DNA from: Halictus rubicundus
Taxonomy: Eukaryota; Arthropoda; Insecta; Hymenoptera; Halictidae
Direction of reading: 5' to 3'
DNA: 64,000 nt
NCBI RefSeq assembly: GCF_050948215.1
Contig: NW_027488969.1
Coordinates: forward strand, 1 to 64,000
Position 1 is the first letter of the stretch. Every line of letters starts with the position of its first letter. The notes beneath the pieces were generated by a model. It saw only the letters and a program-made list of their open reading frames with translations, was not told where the DNA came from and made no database searches. Positions 52,801 to 64,000 of this stretch are shown piece after piece. A program made the translations under genes and the position numbers.

Positions 52801-55800
52801 CTATCCTCTATCGTATCCTATTCTCTATCCTATCCTTTCCTCTATAATGTCGTATCTTCTATCGTATCCTATCCTCTATCCTATCCTATCCTCCATCCTA
52901 TCCTATCCTCTATGCCATCCTATCCTCTATCCTATTCTATCCTCTATCCTATCTATCCTCATTCCAATCCTATCATCTATCATATCCTATCCTCTACCGT
53001 ATCCTATCTTCTATCCGATCCAATCCTCTATCCTATCCTCAATCCTATCCTATACTCTATCCTATCCTATCCTCTATCATATCCTATCCTCTACCGTATC
53101 CTATCCTCTATCCTATCCTTTCCTCTATCCTATCCTATCCTCTATCCTATCTTATCGTCTATCCTATCCTGTCCTCTATCCTATCCTATCCTCTATCCTA
53201 TCCAATCTCATATCCTATCCAATCTCATATCCTATCCAATCTCATATCCTATCCAATCTCATATCCTATCCTATCCTCTATCATAACCAATCCCCTATCC
53301 AATCCTCTGTCCTATCCGATCCTCTACCCTATTATACCATGTATCCTATCCTATTCTCTATCCTATCCTATCCTCAACCCTATCCTATTCTCTATCCTAT
53401 CCTATCCTCTATCGTATCCTATCCTCTATCCTATCCTATCCACTAGCCTATCTTATCCTTTATCCTATCCTATCCTCTATCCTATTTATCCTCAACCCAA
53501 TCCTATCATCTATCATATCCTATCCTCTATCGTATCCTATCCTCTATCCAATTCTCTATCCTATCCTATCCTCTACCCTATAATACCATGTATCCTATCA
53601 TATTCTCTATCCTATCCTATCCTATCCTATCCTCTATCGTATGCTCTATCCTATCCTATCCTCTATCCTATCCTATCCTCTATCGTATCCTATCCTCTAT
53701 CCTATCCAATCCTCTATCCTATCCTCAATCCTATCCTATCCTCCACTCTATCCTATCCTCAATCCTATCCTATCCTCAATCCTATCCTATCCTATATCCT
53801 ATCCAATCCTCTATGCTATCCTATCCTCTATACTATTCTATCCTCTATCTTATCCTATCCTCAATCCAATCCTATCCTCTATCCTATCCTATCCTCTATC
53901 GTATCCTATCCTCTATCCTATCCAATCCTCTATCCTATCCTCAATCCTATCCTATCCTCCACTCTATCCTATCCTCTATCCTATCCTATACTCTATCGTA
54001 TCCTATCCTCTATCCTATCCAATCGTCTATCCTATCCTCTATCCTATCCTATCCTCTATCCTATCCTATTCTCTATCCTATCCTATCCTCTATCCTATCC
54101 TATCCTCTATCGTATGCTCTATCCTATCCTATCCTCTATCCTATCCAATCCCCTATCCAATCCTCTATCCTATCCTATCCTCTACCCTATAATACCATGT
54201 ATCCTATCCTATTCTCTATCCTATCCTATCCTATCCTATCCTCTATCCTACCCTCTATCCTATCCTCTCCTCTATCCTATCCTATTCTCTACCCTATCCT
54301 ATCCTCTATCGTATCCTATCCTCTATCGTATGCTCTATCCTACCCTATCCTCTATCCTATCCAATCCCCTATCCTATCCTCTATCCTATCCTATCCTCTA
54401 TCCTATCCTCTATCCTATCCTATCCTCAAACCTATCCTATCCTCTATCCTATCCTATCCTCTTATCGTATCCTATCATCTATCCTATCCTCAATCCTATC
54501 CTATCCTCTATAATGTCGTATCTTCTATCGTATCCTCTCCTCTATATTATCCTATCCTCCATCCTATCCTATCCTCTATGCCATCCTATCCTCTATGCTA
54601 TTCTATCCTCTATCCTATCTATCCTCAATCCAATCCTATCATCTATCATATCCTATCCTCTTCCGTATCCTATCCTCTATCCTATCCTCAATCCTATCCT
54701 ATACTCTATCCTATCCTATCCTCTATCATATCCTATCCTCTACCGTATCCTATCCTCTATCCTATCCTATCCTCTATCCTATCCTATCCTCTATCCTATC
54801 TTATCCTCTATCCTATCCTGTCCTCTATCCTATCCTATCAACTATCCTATCGAATCTCATTTCCTATCCAATCTCATATCCTATCCTATCCTCTATCATG
54901 TCCTATCCTCTATCGTATCCTATCTTCTATCCTATCCAATCCTCTATAATATCCTATCCTCTATCCTATCCTATCCTCTATCGTATCCTATCCTCTATCC
55001 TATCCAATCCTCTATGCTATCCTATCCTCTATCCTATTCTATCTTCTATCCTATCTATCCTCAACCCAATCCTATCATCTATCATATCCTATCCTCTATC
55101 GTATCCTATCCTCTATCCTATCCTATCCTCTATCCTATCTTATCATCTATCCTATCCTATCCTCTATCCTATCCTCTATCCTATCCTGCCCTCTATTCTA
55201 TCCTATCCTCTATCTTATCCTATCCACTATCCTATCTTATCCTCTATCCTATCCTATCCTCTATCCTGTCCTATCCTCTATAGTATTCTATCCTCTATCC
55301 TATTCAATCCCCTATCCTATCCTCTTGTCCTATCCTATCCACTATCATATCCTTTCCTCTATAATATCGTATCTTCTATCCTATCCTATCCTCAATCCTA
55401 TCCTATCCTCTATCCTATCCTATCCTCTATCGTATGCTATATCGTATCCTATCCACTATCGTATGCTATATCGTATCCTATCCTCTATCGTATCCAATCC
55501 CCTATCCTATCCTCTATCCTCTCCTATACTCAATCCAATCCTATCCTCTATCCTATCCTATCCTCTATCGTATCCTATCCTCTATCCTATCCAATCCTCT
55601 ATCCTATTCTATCCTCTATCCTATCCTATCCTCAATCCGATAATATCCTCTATCCTATCCTATCCTTTATCTTATCCTATCCTCTACCCTATCCAATCCT
55701 CTATCCTATCCTCTATCCTATCCTATCCTCTATCCTATCCTGTCCTCTATCCTATCCTATCCTCCACCCTATCCTATCCTCTATCCTATCCTATACTCTA

Positions 55801-58800
55801 TCGTATCCTATCCTCCACCCTATCCTATCCTCTATCCTATCCTATACTCTATCGTATCCTATCCTCTATCCTATCCAATCCTCTATCCTATCCTCTATCC
55901 TATCCTATCCTCTATCCTATCCAATCCCCTATCCAATCCTATATCCTATCCTATCCTCTACCCTATAATACCATGTATCCTATCCTATTCTCTATCCTAT
56001 CCTATCCTATCCTATCCTCTATCGTTTGCTCTATCCTACCCTATCCTCTATCCTATCCAATCCCCTATCCTATCCTCTATCCTATCCTATCCTCTATCCT
56101 ATCCTCTATCCTATCCTCTATCCTATCCTATCCTCTATCCTATCCTATCCTCTATCCTATCTTACCCTCTATCCTATCCTGTTCTCTATTCCATCCTCTC
56201 CTCTATCTTATCCTATCCACTATCCTATCTTATCTTCTATCTTACCCTATCCTCTCCTCTATCCTATCCTCTCCTCTATCCTATCCTATCCTCTATCCTA
56301 TCCTATCCTCAAACCTATCCTATCCTCTATCGTATCCTATCCTCTATCCTATCCTATTCTCTATCCTATCCTGTCCTCTATTCTATCCTATCCTCTATCT
56401 TATCCAATCCACTATCCTATCCTATCCTCAATCCTATCCTATCCTATATCCTATCCTATCCTCTATGCTCTCCTATCCTCTTTCCTATTCTATCCTGTAT
56501 CCTATCCTATCCCCAATCCTATTATATCCTCTATACTATCCTATCCTCTATCCTATCCTATTCTCTATCCTATCCTTTCCTCTATAATATCGTATCATCT
56601 ATCGTATCCTATCCTCTATCCTATCCTATCCTCTATCGCATTCTATCCTCTATCCTATCCAATCCCCTATCCTATCCTCTGTCCTATCCTATCCTCTATA
56701 ATATCGTATCTTCTATCGTATCCTATCCTCTATCCTACCCTATCCAATCTCATATCCTATCCAATCTCATATCCTATCCTATCCTCTATCATGTCCTATC
56801 CTCTATCGTATCCTATCTTCTATCCTATCCAATCCTCTATAATATCCTATCCTCTATCCTATCCTATCCTCTATCGTATCCTATCCTCTATCCTATCCAA
56901 TCCTCTATGCTATCCTATCCTCTATCCTATTCTATCCTCTATCCTATTCAATCCCCTATCCTATCCTCTGTCCTATCCTATCCACTATCATATCCTTTCC
57001 TCTATAATATCGTATCTTCTATCCTATCCTATACTCTATCCTATCCTATCCTCTATCATATCCTATCCTCTATCCTATCCTATCCTCTATCCTATTCTAT
57101 CAACTATCCTATCCTATCCTCAATCCTATCCTATCCTCTATCCTATCCTATCCTCTATCGTATGCTATATCGTATCCTATCCACTATCGTATGCTATATC
57201 GTATCCTATCCTCTATCGTATCCAATCCCCTATCCTATCCTCTATCCTCTCCTATACTTAATCCAATCCTATCCTCTATCCTGTCCTATCCTCTATAGTA
57301 TTCTATCCTCTATCCTATTCAATCCCCTATCCTATCCTCTGTCCTATCCTATCCACTATCATATCCTTTCCTCTATAATATCGTATCTTCTATCCTATCC
57401 TATCCTCTATCCTATCCTATCCTCTATCGTATCCTATCCTCTATCCTATCCAATCCTCTATCCTATCCTCTATCCTATCCTATCCTCTATCCTATCCAAT
57501 CCTCTATCCTATCCTCTATCCTATCCTATCCTCTATCCTATCCTATCCTCTATCCTATCCAATCCTCTATCCTATCCTCTATCCTATCCTATCCTCTATC
57601 CTATCCAATCCCCTATCCTATCCTCTATCCTATCCTATTCTCTATCCTATCCTTTCCTCTATAATATCGTATCTTCTATCGCATCCTATCCTCTATCAAA
57701 TCCTATCCTCTATCCTATCCAATCTCATATATTATCCTATCCTCTATCATATCCTAATCCTCTATCGTATCCTATCTTCTATCCTATCCAATCCTCTATC
57801 CTATCCTCAATCCTATCCTATCCTCTATCCTATCCTATCCTCTATCGTATCCTATCCTCTATCCTATCCTATCCTCTATCCTATCCCATCCTCAATCCTA
57901 TCCTTTCCTCTATCCTATAATCTATCCTATCCTATCCTCTTACTTATCCTATCCTCTATCCTATCCTATCCTCTATCCTATCCGATCCTCTATCCTCTCC
58001 TATCCTCAATCCAATCCTATCCTCTATCCTATCCTATCCTCTATCGTATCCTATCCTCTGTCCTATCCAATCCTCTATCCTATTCTATCCTCTATCCTAT
58101 CCTATCCTCTACCCTATCCAATCCTCTATCCTACCCTCTATCCTATCCTATCAACTATCCTATCCTATCCTCAATCCTATGCTATCCTCTATCATATCCT
58201 ATCCTCTATCCTATCCAACCCCCTATCCTATCCTCTATCCTATCCTATCCTCTATCGTGTGCTATATCGTATCCTATCCTCTATCGTATGCTATATCGTA
58301 TCCTATCCTCTATCGTATCCAATCTCCTATCCTATCCTCTATCCTCTCCTATCCTCAATCAAATCCTATCCTCTATCCTATCATATCCTCTATCGTATCC
58401 TATCCTCTATCCTATCCTATCCTCAATCAAATCCTATCCTCTATCCTATCATATCCTCTATCGTATCCTATCCTCTATCCTATCCTGTCCTCTATCCTAT
58501 CCTATCCTCTATCCTATCCTATCCTCTATTCTATCCCATCCTCAATCCTATCCTTTCCTCTATCCTATAATCTATCCTATCGTATCCTCTTACTTATCCT
58601 ATTCTCTATCCTATCCTATCCTCTATCCTATCCTATCCTCAAACCTATCCTATCCTCTATCCTATCCTATCCTCTATCCTATCCTCAATCTTATCCTATC
58701 CTCTAACCTATCCTATCCTCTATCCTATTCTATCCTCTATCCTATCTTATCCTCTATCCTATCCTATCCTCTATCGTATGCTCTATCCTATCCTATCCTC

Positions 58801-61800
58801 TATCCTATCCAATCCCCTATCCAATCCTCTATCCTATCCTATCCTCTACCCTATAATACCATGTATCCTATCCTATTCTCTATCCTATCCTCTCCTATCC
58901 TATCCTCTATCGTATGCTCTATCCTATCCTATCCTCTATGTTATCCTTTCCTCTATAATATCGTAACTTCTATCGTATCCTATCCTCTATCCTATCCTGT
59001 CCTCTATTCTATCCTATCTTCTATTTTATCCTATCCTCTATCCTATCCCCTCTTCTATCCTATCCTATCCTCTATCCTATCCTCTCTTCTATTATCTCCT
59101 ATCCTCTATCCTATCATATCCTCAATCCTATCCTATCCTCTTTCCTATCCTATCCTATATCCTATCCTCTTCTCTATCCTATCCTTTCCTCTATAATATC
59201 GTATCATCTATCGTATCCTATCCTCTATCCTATCCTATCCTCTATCCTATTCTATTCTCTATCCTATCCTATCCTCAATCCAATCCTATCCTCTATCCTA
59301 TCCTATACTCTATCCTATCCTATCCTCTATCGTATCCTATCCTTTATCCTATCCTGTCCTCTATCCTATCCTATCCTCTATCCTATCCTATCCTCTATCC
59401 TATCACATCCTCAATCCTATCCTTTCCTCTATCCTATAATCTATCCTATCCTATCCTCTCACTTATCCTATCCTCTATCCTATACTATCCTCTACCCTAT
59501 CCAATCCTCTATCCTACCCTCTATCCTATCCTATCAACTATCCTATCCTATCCTCAATCCTATGCTATCCTCTATCATATCCTATCCTCTATCCTATCCA
59601 ACCCCCTATCCTATCCTCTATCCTATCCTATCCTCTATCGTGTGCTATATCGTATCCTATCCTCTATCGTGTGCTATATCGTATCCTATCCTCTATCGTA
59701 TGCTATATCGTATCCTATCCTCTATCGTATCCAATCTCCTATCCTATCCTCTATCCTCTCCTATCCTCAATCAAATCCTATCCTCTATCCTATCATATCC
59801 TCTATCTTATCCTATCCTCTATCCTATCCTGTCCTCTATCCTATCCTATCCTCTATCCTATCCTATCCTCTATTCTATCCCATCCTCAATCCTATCCTTT
59901 CCTCTATCCTATAATCTATCCTATCCTATCCTCTTACTTATCCTATTCTCTATCCTATCCTATCCTCGATCCTATCCTATCCTCAAACCTATCCTATCCT
60001 CTATCCTATCCTATCCTCTTATCGTATCCTATCCTCTATCCTATCCTCAATCTTATCCTATCCTCTAACCTATCCTATCCTCTATCCTATCCTATCCTCT
60101 ATCCTATCTTATCCTCTATCCTATCCTATCCTCTATCGTATGCTCTATCCTATCCTATCCTCTATCCTATCCAATCCCCTATCCAATCCTCTATCCTATC
60201 CTATCCTCTACCCTATAATACCATGTATCCTATCCTATTCTCTATCCTATCCTCTCCTATCCTATCCTCTATCGTATGCTTTATCCTATCCTATCCTCTA
60301 TGTTATCCTTTCCTCTATAATATCGTAACTTCTATCGTATCCTATCCTCTATCCTATCCTGTCCTCTATTCTATCCTATCTTCTATTTTATCCTATCCTC
60401 TATCCTATCCCCTCTTCTATCCTATCCTATCATCTATCCTATCCTCTCTTCTATTATCTCCTATCCTCTATCCTATCATATCCTCAATCCTATCCTATCC
60501 TCTTTCCTATCCTATCCTATATCCTATCCTCTTCTCTATCCTATCCTTTCCTCTATAATATCGTATCATCTATCGTATCCTATCCTCTATCCTATCCTAT
60601 GCTCTATCCTATTCTATTCTCTATCCTATCCTATCCTCAATCCAATCCTATCATCTATCCTATCCTATACTCTATCCTATCCTATCCTCTATCGTATCCT
60701 ATCCTTTATCCTATCCTGTCCTCTATCCTATCCTATCCTCTATCCTATCCTATCCTCTATCCTATCCCATCCTCAATCCTATCCTTTCCTCTATCCTATA
60801 ATCTATCCTATCCTATCCTCTTACTTATCCTATCCTCTATCCTATACTATCCTCTACCCTATCCAATCCTCTATCCTACCCTCTATCCTATCCTATCAAC
60901 TATCCTATCCTATCCTCAATCCTATGCTATCCTCTATCATATCCTATCCTCTATCCTATCCAACCCCCTATCCTATCCTCTATCCTATCCTATCCTCTAT
61001 CGTGTGCTATATCGTATCCTATCCTCTATCGTATGCTATATCGTATCCTATCCTCTATCGTATCCAATCTCCTATCCTATCCTCTATCCTCTCCTATCCT
61101 CAATCAAATCCTATCCTCTATCCTATCATATCCTCTATCGTATCCTATCCTCTATCCTATCCTGTCCTCTATCCTATCCTATCCTCTATCCTATCCTATC
61201 CTCTATTCTATCCCATCCTCAATCCTATCCTTTCCTCTATCCTATAATCTATCCTATCCTATCCTCTTACTTATCCTATTCTCTATCCTATCCTATCCTC
61301 TATCCTATCCTATCCTCAAACCTATCCTATCCTCTATCCTATCCTATCCTCTTATCGTATCCTATCCTCTATCCTATCCTCAACCTTATCCTATCCTCTA
61401 ACCTATCCTATCCTCTATCCTATCCCATCCTCAATCCTATCCTTTCCTCTATCCTATAATCTATCCTATCCTATCCTCTATCCTATCCTCTTTAGTATCC
61501 TATTCTCTATCCTATCCTTTCCTCTATAATATCGTATCTTCTATCGCATTTTATCCTCTATCCTATCCTATCCTATCCTATCCTCTATAGTATTCTCTAT
61601 CCTATCCTATCAACTATCCTATCCTATCCTCAATCCTATCCTATCCTCTATCATATCCTATGCTCTATCCTATCCAACCACCTATCCTATCCTCTATCAT
61701 ATCCTATGCTCTATCCTATCCAACCACCTATCCTATCCTCTATCCTATCCTATCCTCTATCGTATGCTATATCGTATCCTATCCTCTATTGTATGCTATA

Positions 61801-62600
61801 TCGTATCCTATCCTCTATCGTATCCAATCTCCTATCCTATCCTCTATCCTCTCCTATCCTCAATCCAATCCTATCCTCTATCCTATCCTATCCTCTATCG
61901 TATCCTATCCTCTGTCCTATCCTGTCCTCTATCCTATCCTATCCTCTATCCTATCCTATCCTCTATTCTATCCCATCCTCAATCCTATCCTTTCCTCTAT
62001 CCTATAATCTATCCTATCCTATCCTCTTACTTATCCTATTCTCTATCCTATCCTATCCTCGATCCTATCCTATCCTCAAACCTATCCTATCCTCTATCCT
62101 ATCCTATCCTCTTATCGTATCCTATCCTCTATCCTATCCTCAATCTTATCCTATCCTCTAACCTATCCTATCCTCTATCCTATCCTATCCTCTATCCTAT
62201 CTTATCCTCTATCCTATCCTATCCTCTATCGTATGCTCTATCCTATCCTATCCTCTATCCTATCCAATCCCCTATCCAATCCTCTATCCTATCCTATCCT
62301 CTACCCTATAATACCATGTATCCTATCCTATTCTCTATCCTATCCTCTCCTATCCTATCCTCTATCGTATGCTCTATCCTATCCTATCCTCTATGTTATC
62401 CTTTCCTCTATAATATCGTAACTTCTATCGTATCCTATCCTCTATCCTATCCTGTCCTCTATTCTATCCTATCTTCTATTTTATCCTATCCTCTATCCTA
62501 TCCCCTCTTCTATCCTATCCTATCATCTATCCTATCCTCTCTTCTATTATCTCCTATCCTCTATCCTATCCTATCCTCTATCCTATCCTATCCTCTATCC
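46850..62600 (+). repeat. Satellite A, second higher-order family
   Basis: Same 17-bp monomer as before, but the variants differ from those at 14-43 kb. Recurrent words are ATACCATGTATCC (about 47.35, 50.29, 52.56, 53.34, 53.59, 54.20, 55.97, 58.86, 60.22 and 62.32 kb), CGTATGCTATATCG or CGTGTGCTATATCG, CTCTTACTTATCC and CTATAATCTATCC. The ACCCTCTATCCGA and TTTAATATTG markers are absent. Homogeneous runs are shorter than in the first family, so this part looks older or less recently homogenised. The open + frames are repeat translations. No gene, RNA or transposon is recognised. Confidence 0.93.
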
Positions 62601-62650
62601 TATCCTATCCTCTATCTTCACGTATCCTCGATAATATCCTATCCTCTATA
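58170..62650 (+). repeat. Higher-order repeat of about 1,362-1,383 bp, several copies
   Basis: The block beginning with CTATGCTATCCTC and ATCATATCC recurs at 58,179, 59,562 and 60,924 (spacings 1,383 and 1,362). Within the repeat, CGTATGCTCTATCC followed by ATACCATGTATCC recurs with offsets 1,362 (58,778 to 60,140) and 2,093 (60,140 to 62,233). Copies differ by small internal duplications of the GTATGCTATATCG motif (two repeats near 58.26-58.29 kb, three near 59.64-59.70 kb). The third copy is interrupted near 61.44 kb, where another block is inserted. Confidence 0.88.
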
Positions 62651-64000
62651 ATATCGTATCCTCTAAAATATCGTATCCTATCTAATATCGTATCCTCTAT
62701 AATATCGTATCCTGTATCCTATCCTGTCCTCTTTCCTATCCTATCCTCAATCCAATCCTATCCACTATCCTATCGTATCGACTATCCTATCCTATCCTCT
62801 ATCCTATCCTAACCTCATTCCTATCCTATCCCCACCCTATCCTATATTCTATCCTATAGTATCCTCTATCCTATCATATCCTCTATCCTATCCTATCCTC
62901 TATCCTATCCTATCCTCTATCCTATCCTATCCTCTATCCTATCCTCTATCCTATCCTATCCTCTATCCTATCCTATCCTGTATCCTATCCTATCCTCTAT
63001 CCTATCATATTCTCTATCCTATCCTATCCCCTATCTTATCCTATCCTCTATCCTATCCAATACTCTATCCTATCCTATCCTCTATCCTATCCTATCCTCT
63101 ATCCTATCCTATCCTATCCTCTATCCTATCCTATATCCTATATCCTATCCTATCCTCTATCCTACCCTATCCTCTATCCTATCCTATCCTGTATCCTATC
63201 CTATCCTCTATCCTATCCTATCCTCTATCCAATCCTATCCTCTATCGTCTCCTATCCTCTATCCTATCATATCCTCTATCCTATCCTATCCTCTATCCTA
63301 TCCTATCCTCTATCCTATCCAATCCCCTATGTTATCCTCTATCCTCTATAATATCGTATCCCTTATCCTATCCTGTCCTCTTTCCTATCCTATCCTCAAT
63401 CCAATCCTATCCTGTATCCTATCGTATCCTCTATCCTATCCTATCTTCTACCCTATCCTATCCTCTATCCTATCCTATCCTCAATCCTATCCGATCCTCT
63501 ATCCTATCCTATCCTCTATCCTATCCTATCCTCTATCCTATCCTATCCTCTATCCTATCCTATCCTCTTTCCTATCCTATCCTATATCATATCATATCCT
63601 CTATAATATCGTATCATCTATAATATCGTATCCTCTATAATATCGTATCCTCTATAATATCGTATCCTGTATCCTATCCTGTCCTCTTTCCTATCCTATC
63701 CTCTATCCTATACTATCCTCTTTCCTATCCTATCCTATATCATATCATATCCTCTATAATATCGTATCATCTACAATATCGTATCCTCTATAATATCGTA
63801 TCCTCTATAATATCGTATCCTGTATCCTATCCTGTCCTCTTTCCTATCCTATCATCAATCCTATCCTATCCTCTATCCTATCCAATCCCCTATGTTATCC
63901 TCTATCCTATCCTATCCTCTATCCTATCCTATCCTCTATCCAATCCTATCCTCTATCGTCTCCTATCCTCTATCCTATCATATCCTCTATCCTATCCTAT
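62600..64000 (+). repeat. Satellite A, third zone rich in TATAATATCG monomers
   Basis: After a singular CTTCACGTATCCTCG word at about 62,617-62,631, the array changes character. Runs of TATAATATCG-type monomers alternate with GTATCCTATCCTGTCC and CTTTCC words and plain monomers. The ATACCATG and TTACTTATCC markers of the second family are no longer seen. The array continues to the window edge. No gene is seen. Confidence 0.88.
63567..63853 (+). repeat. Tandem duplication of 153 bp (nine monomers)
   Basis: The CCTATATCATATCATATCC block starts at 63,581 and 63,734, an offset of 153 bp, which is exactly 9 x 17. It is followed in both copies by four TATAATATCG-type monomers and a GTATCCTATCCTGTCC word. 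One clear difference is CTATAATATC versus CTACAATATC near 63,770. The duplication length fits exchange in register with the 17-bp monomer. Confidence 0.85.

Larger units (their letters stand above)
15525..63825 (+). repeat. AT-rich variant monomer TATAATATCGTATCCTC
   Basis: A full-length 17-mer in which the first two pentamers are changed to TATAA and TATCG. It often occurs as adjacent pairs, for example about 15,535-15,560, 18,590-18,625, 18,690-18,725, 20,731-20,760 and 25,590-25,640. It occurs in runs of about three or four near 62,650-62,710, 63,600-63,665 and 63,755-63,820. It brings a CpG into an array whose consensus has none. The TATAAT word resembles a promoter box by chance, and no promoter context is present. 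Confidence 0.85.

Noticed and set aside
15525..63825. TATAAT or TATAA words as promoters
   Set aside because: They belong to a recurrent variant monomer present dozens of times with no associated gene or second promoter element.
1..64000. Telomeric repeat or subtelomere cap
   Set aside because: None of the three monomers is a known telomere unit such as TTAGGG, TTAGG or TTTAGGG, and all contain a +2 irregularity untypical of telomerase products.
1..64000. CRISPR array
   Set aside because: There are no unique spacers between repeats. Monomers are directly adjacent and the variants recur in blocks.
1..64000. tRNA, rRNA or other structured RNA genes
   Set aside because: The sequence is low complexity throughout. 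No stretch has the composition or conserved words needed for such genes.

Overview
This window is satellite DNA from end to end. I see no protein-coding gene, tRNA, rRNA, CRISPR array or recognisable transposon in it. Tens of kilobases of short-period tandem repeat with higher-order structure point to a eukaryotic heterochromatic region (pericentromeric, subtelomeric, or on a sex or B chromosome). Nothing in the sequence identifies the species. Layout: (1) about 1-2,430 is satellite A, written purine-rich on the + strand (inverted). (2) About 2,430-2,510 is a mosaic junction. (3) About 2,511-13,440 is satellite B. (4) 13,439-13,486 is a short CA/C12/non-repetitive tract. (5) About 13,487-14,140 is satellite C. 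(6) About 14,141-64,000 is satellite A again, now pyrimidine-rich on the + strand, in three zones with different higher-order markers: about 14.2-43 kb, about 43-62.6 kb (mixed with the first type up to about 46.8 kb), and about 62.6-64 kb. The main observation is that all three satellites have the same architecture although their core words differ. Each has a 17-bp monomer made of three copies of a pentamer plus a dinucleotide: A = (TATCC)3+TC, B = (TTCAC)3+TC, C = (ACACC)3+AC. A and B also have identical base composition. Satellites A and B carry variant monomers that recur in fixed order and define higher-order repeats. Direct duplications of about 0.15, 0.56, 0.74, 1.36, 1.4, 1.62, 1.87-1.93 and 2.0 kb can be read from marker spacings. 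Some duplicated copies differ in length by exactly one 17-bp monomer. The first 2.4 kb is a co-linear inverted copy of about 24,370-26,797: paired coordinates sum to about 26,797 over more than 1.6 kb. That copy deteriorates towards the junction at 2.4 kb, and satellite B is noisiest on the other side of the same junction. This is either a decayed array edge or a poorly supported assembly join. Very long open frames (up to about 2,500 codons) run through A and B on the pyrimidine-rich strand. They exist because the monomers contain no stop codon in any frame and 17 is not a multiple of 3, so all three frames read the same 17-residue cycle. They are not evidence of genes.
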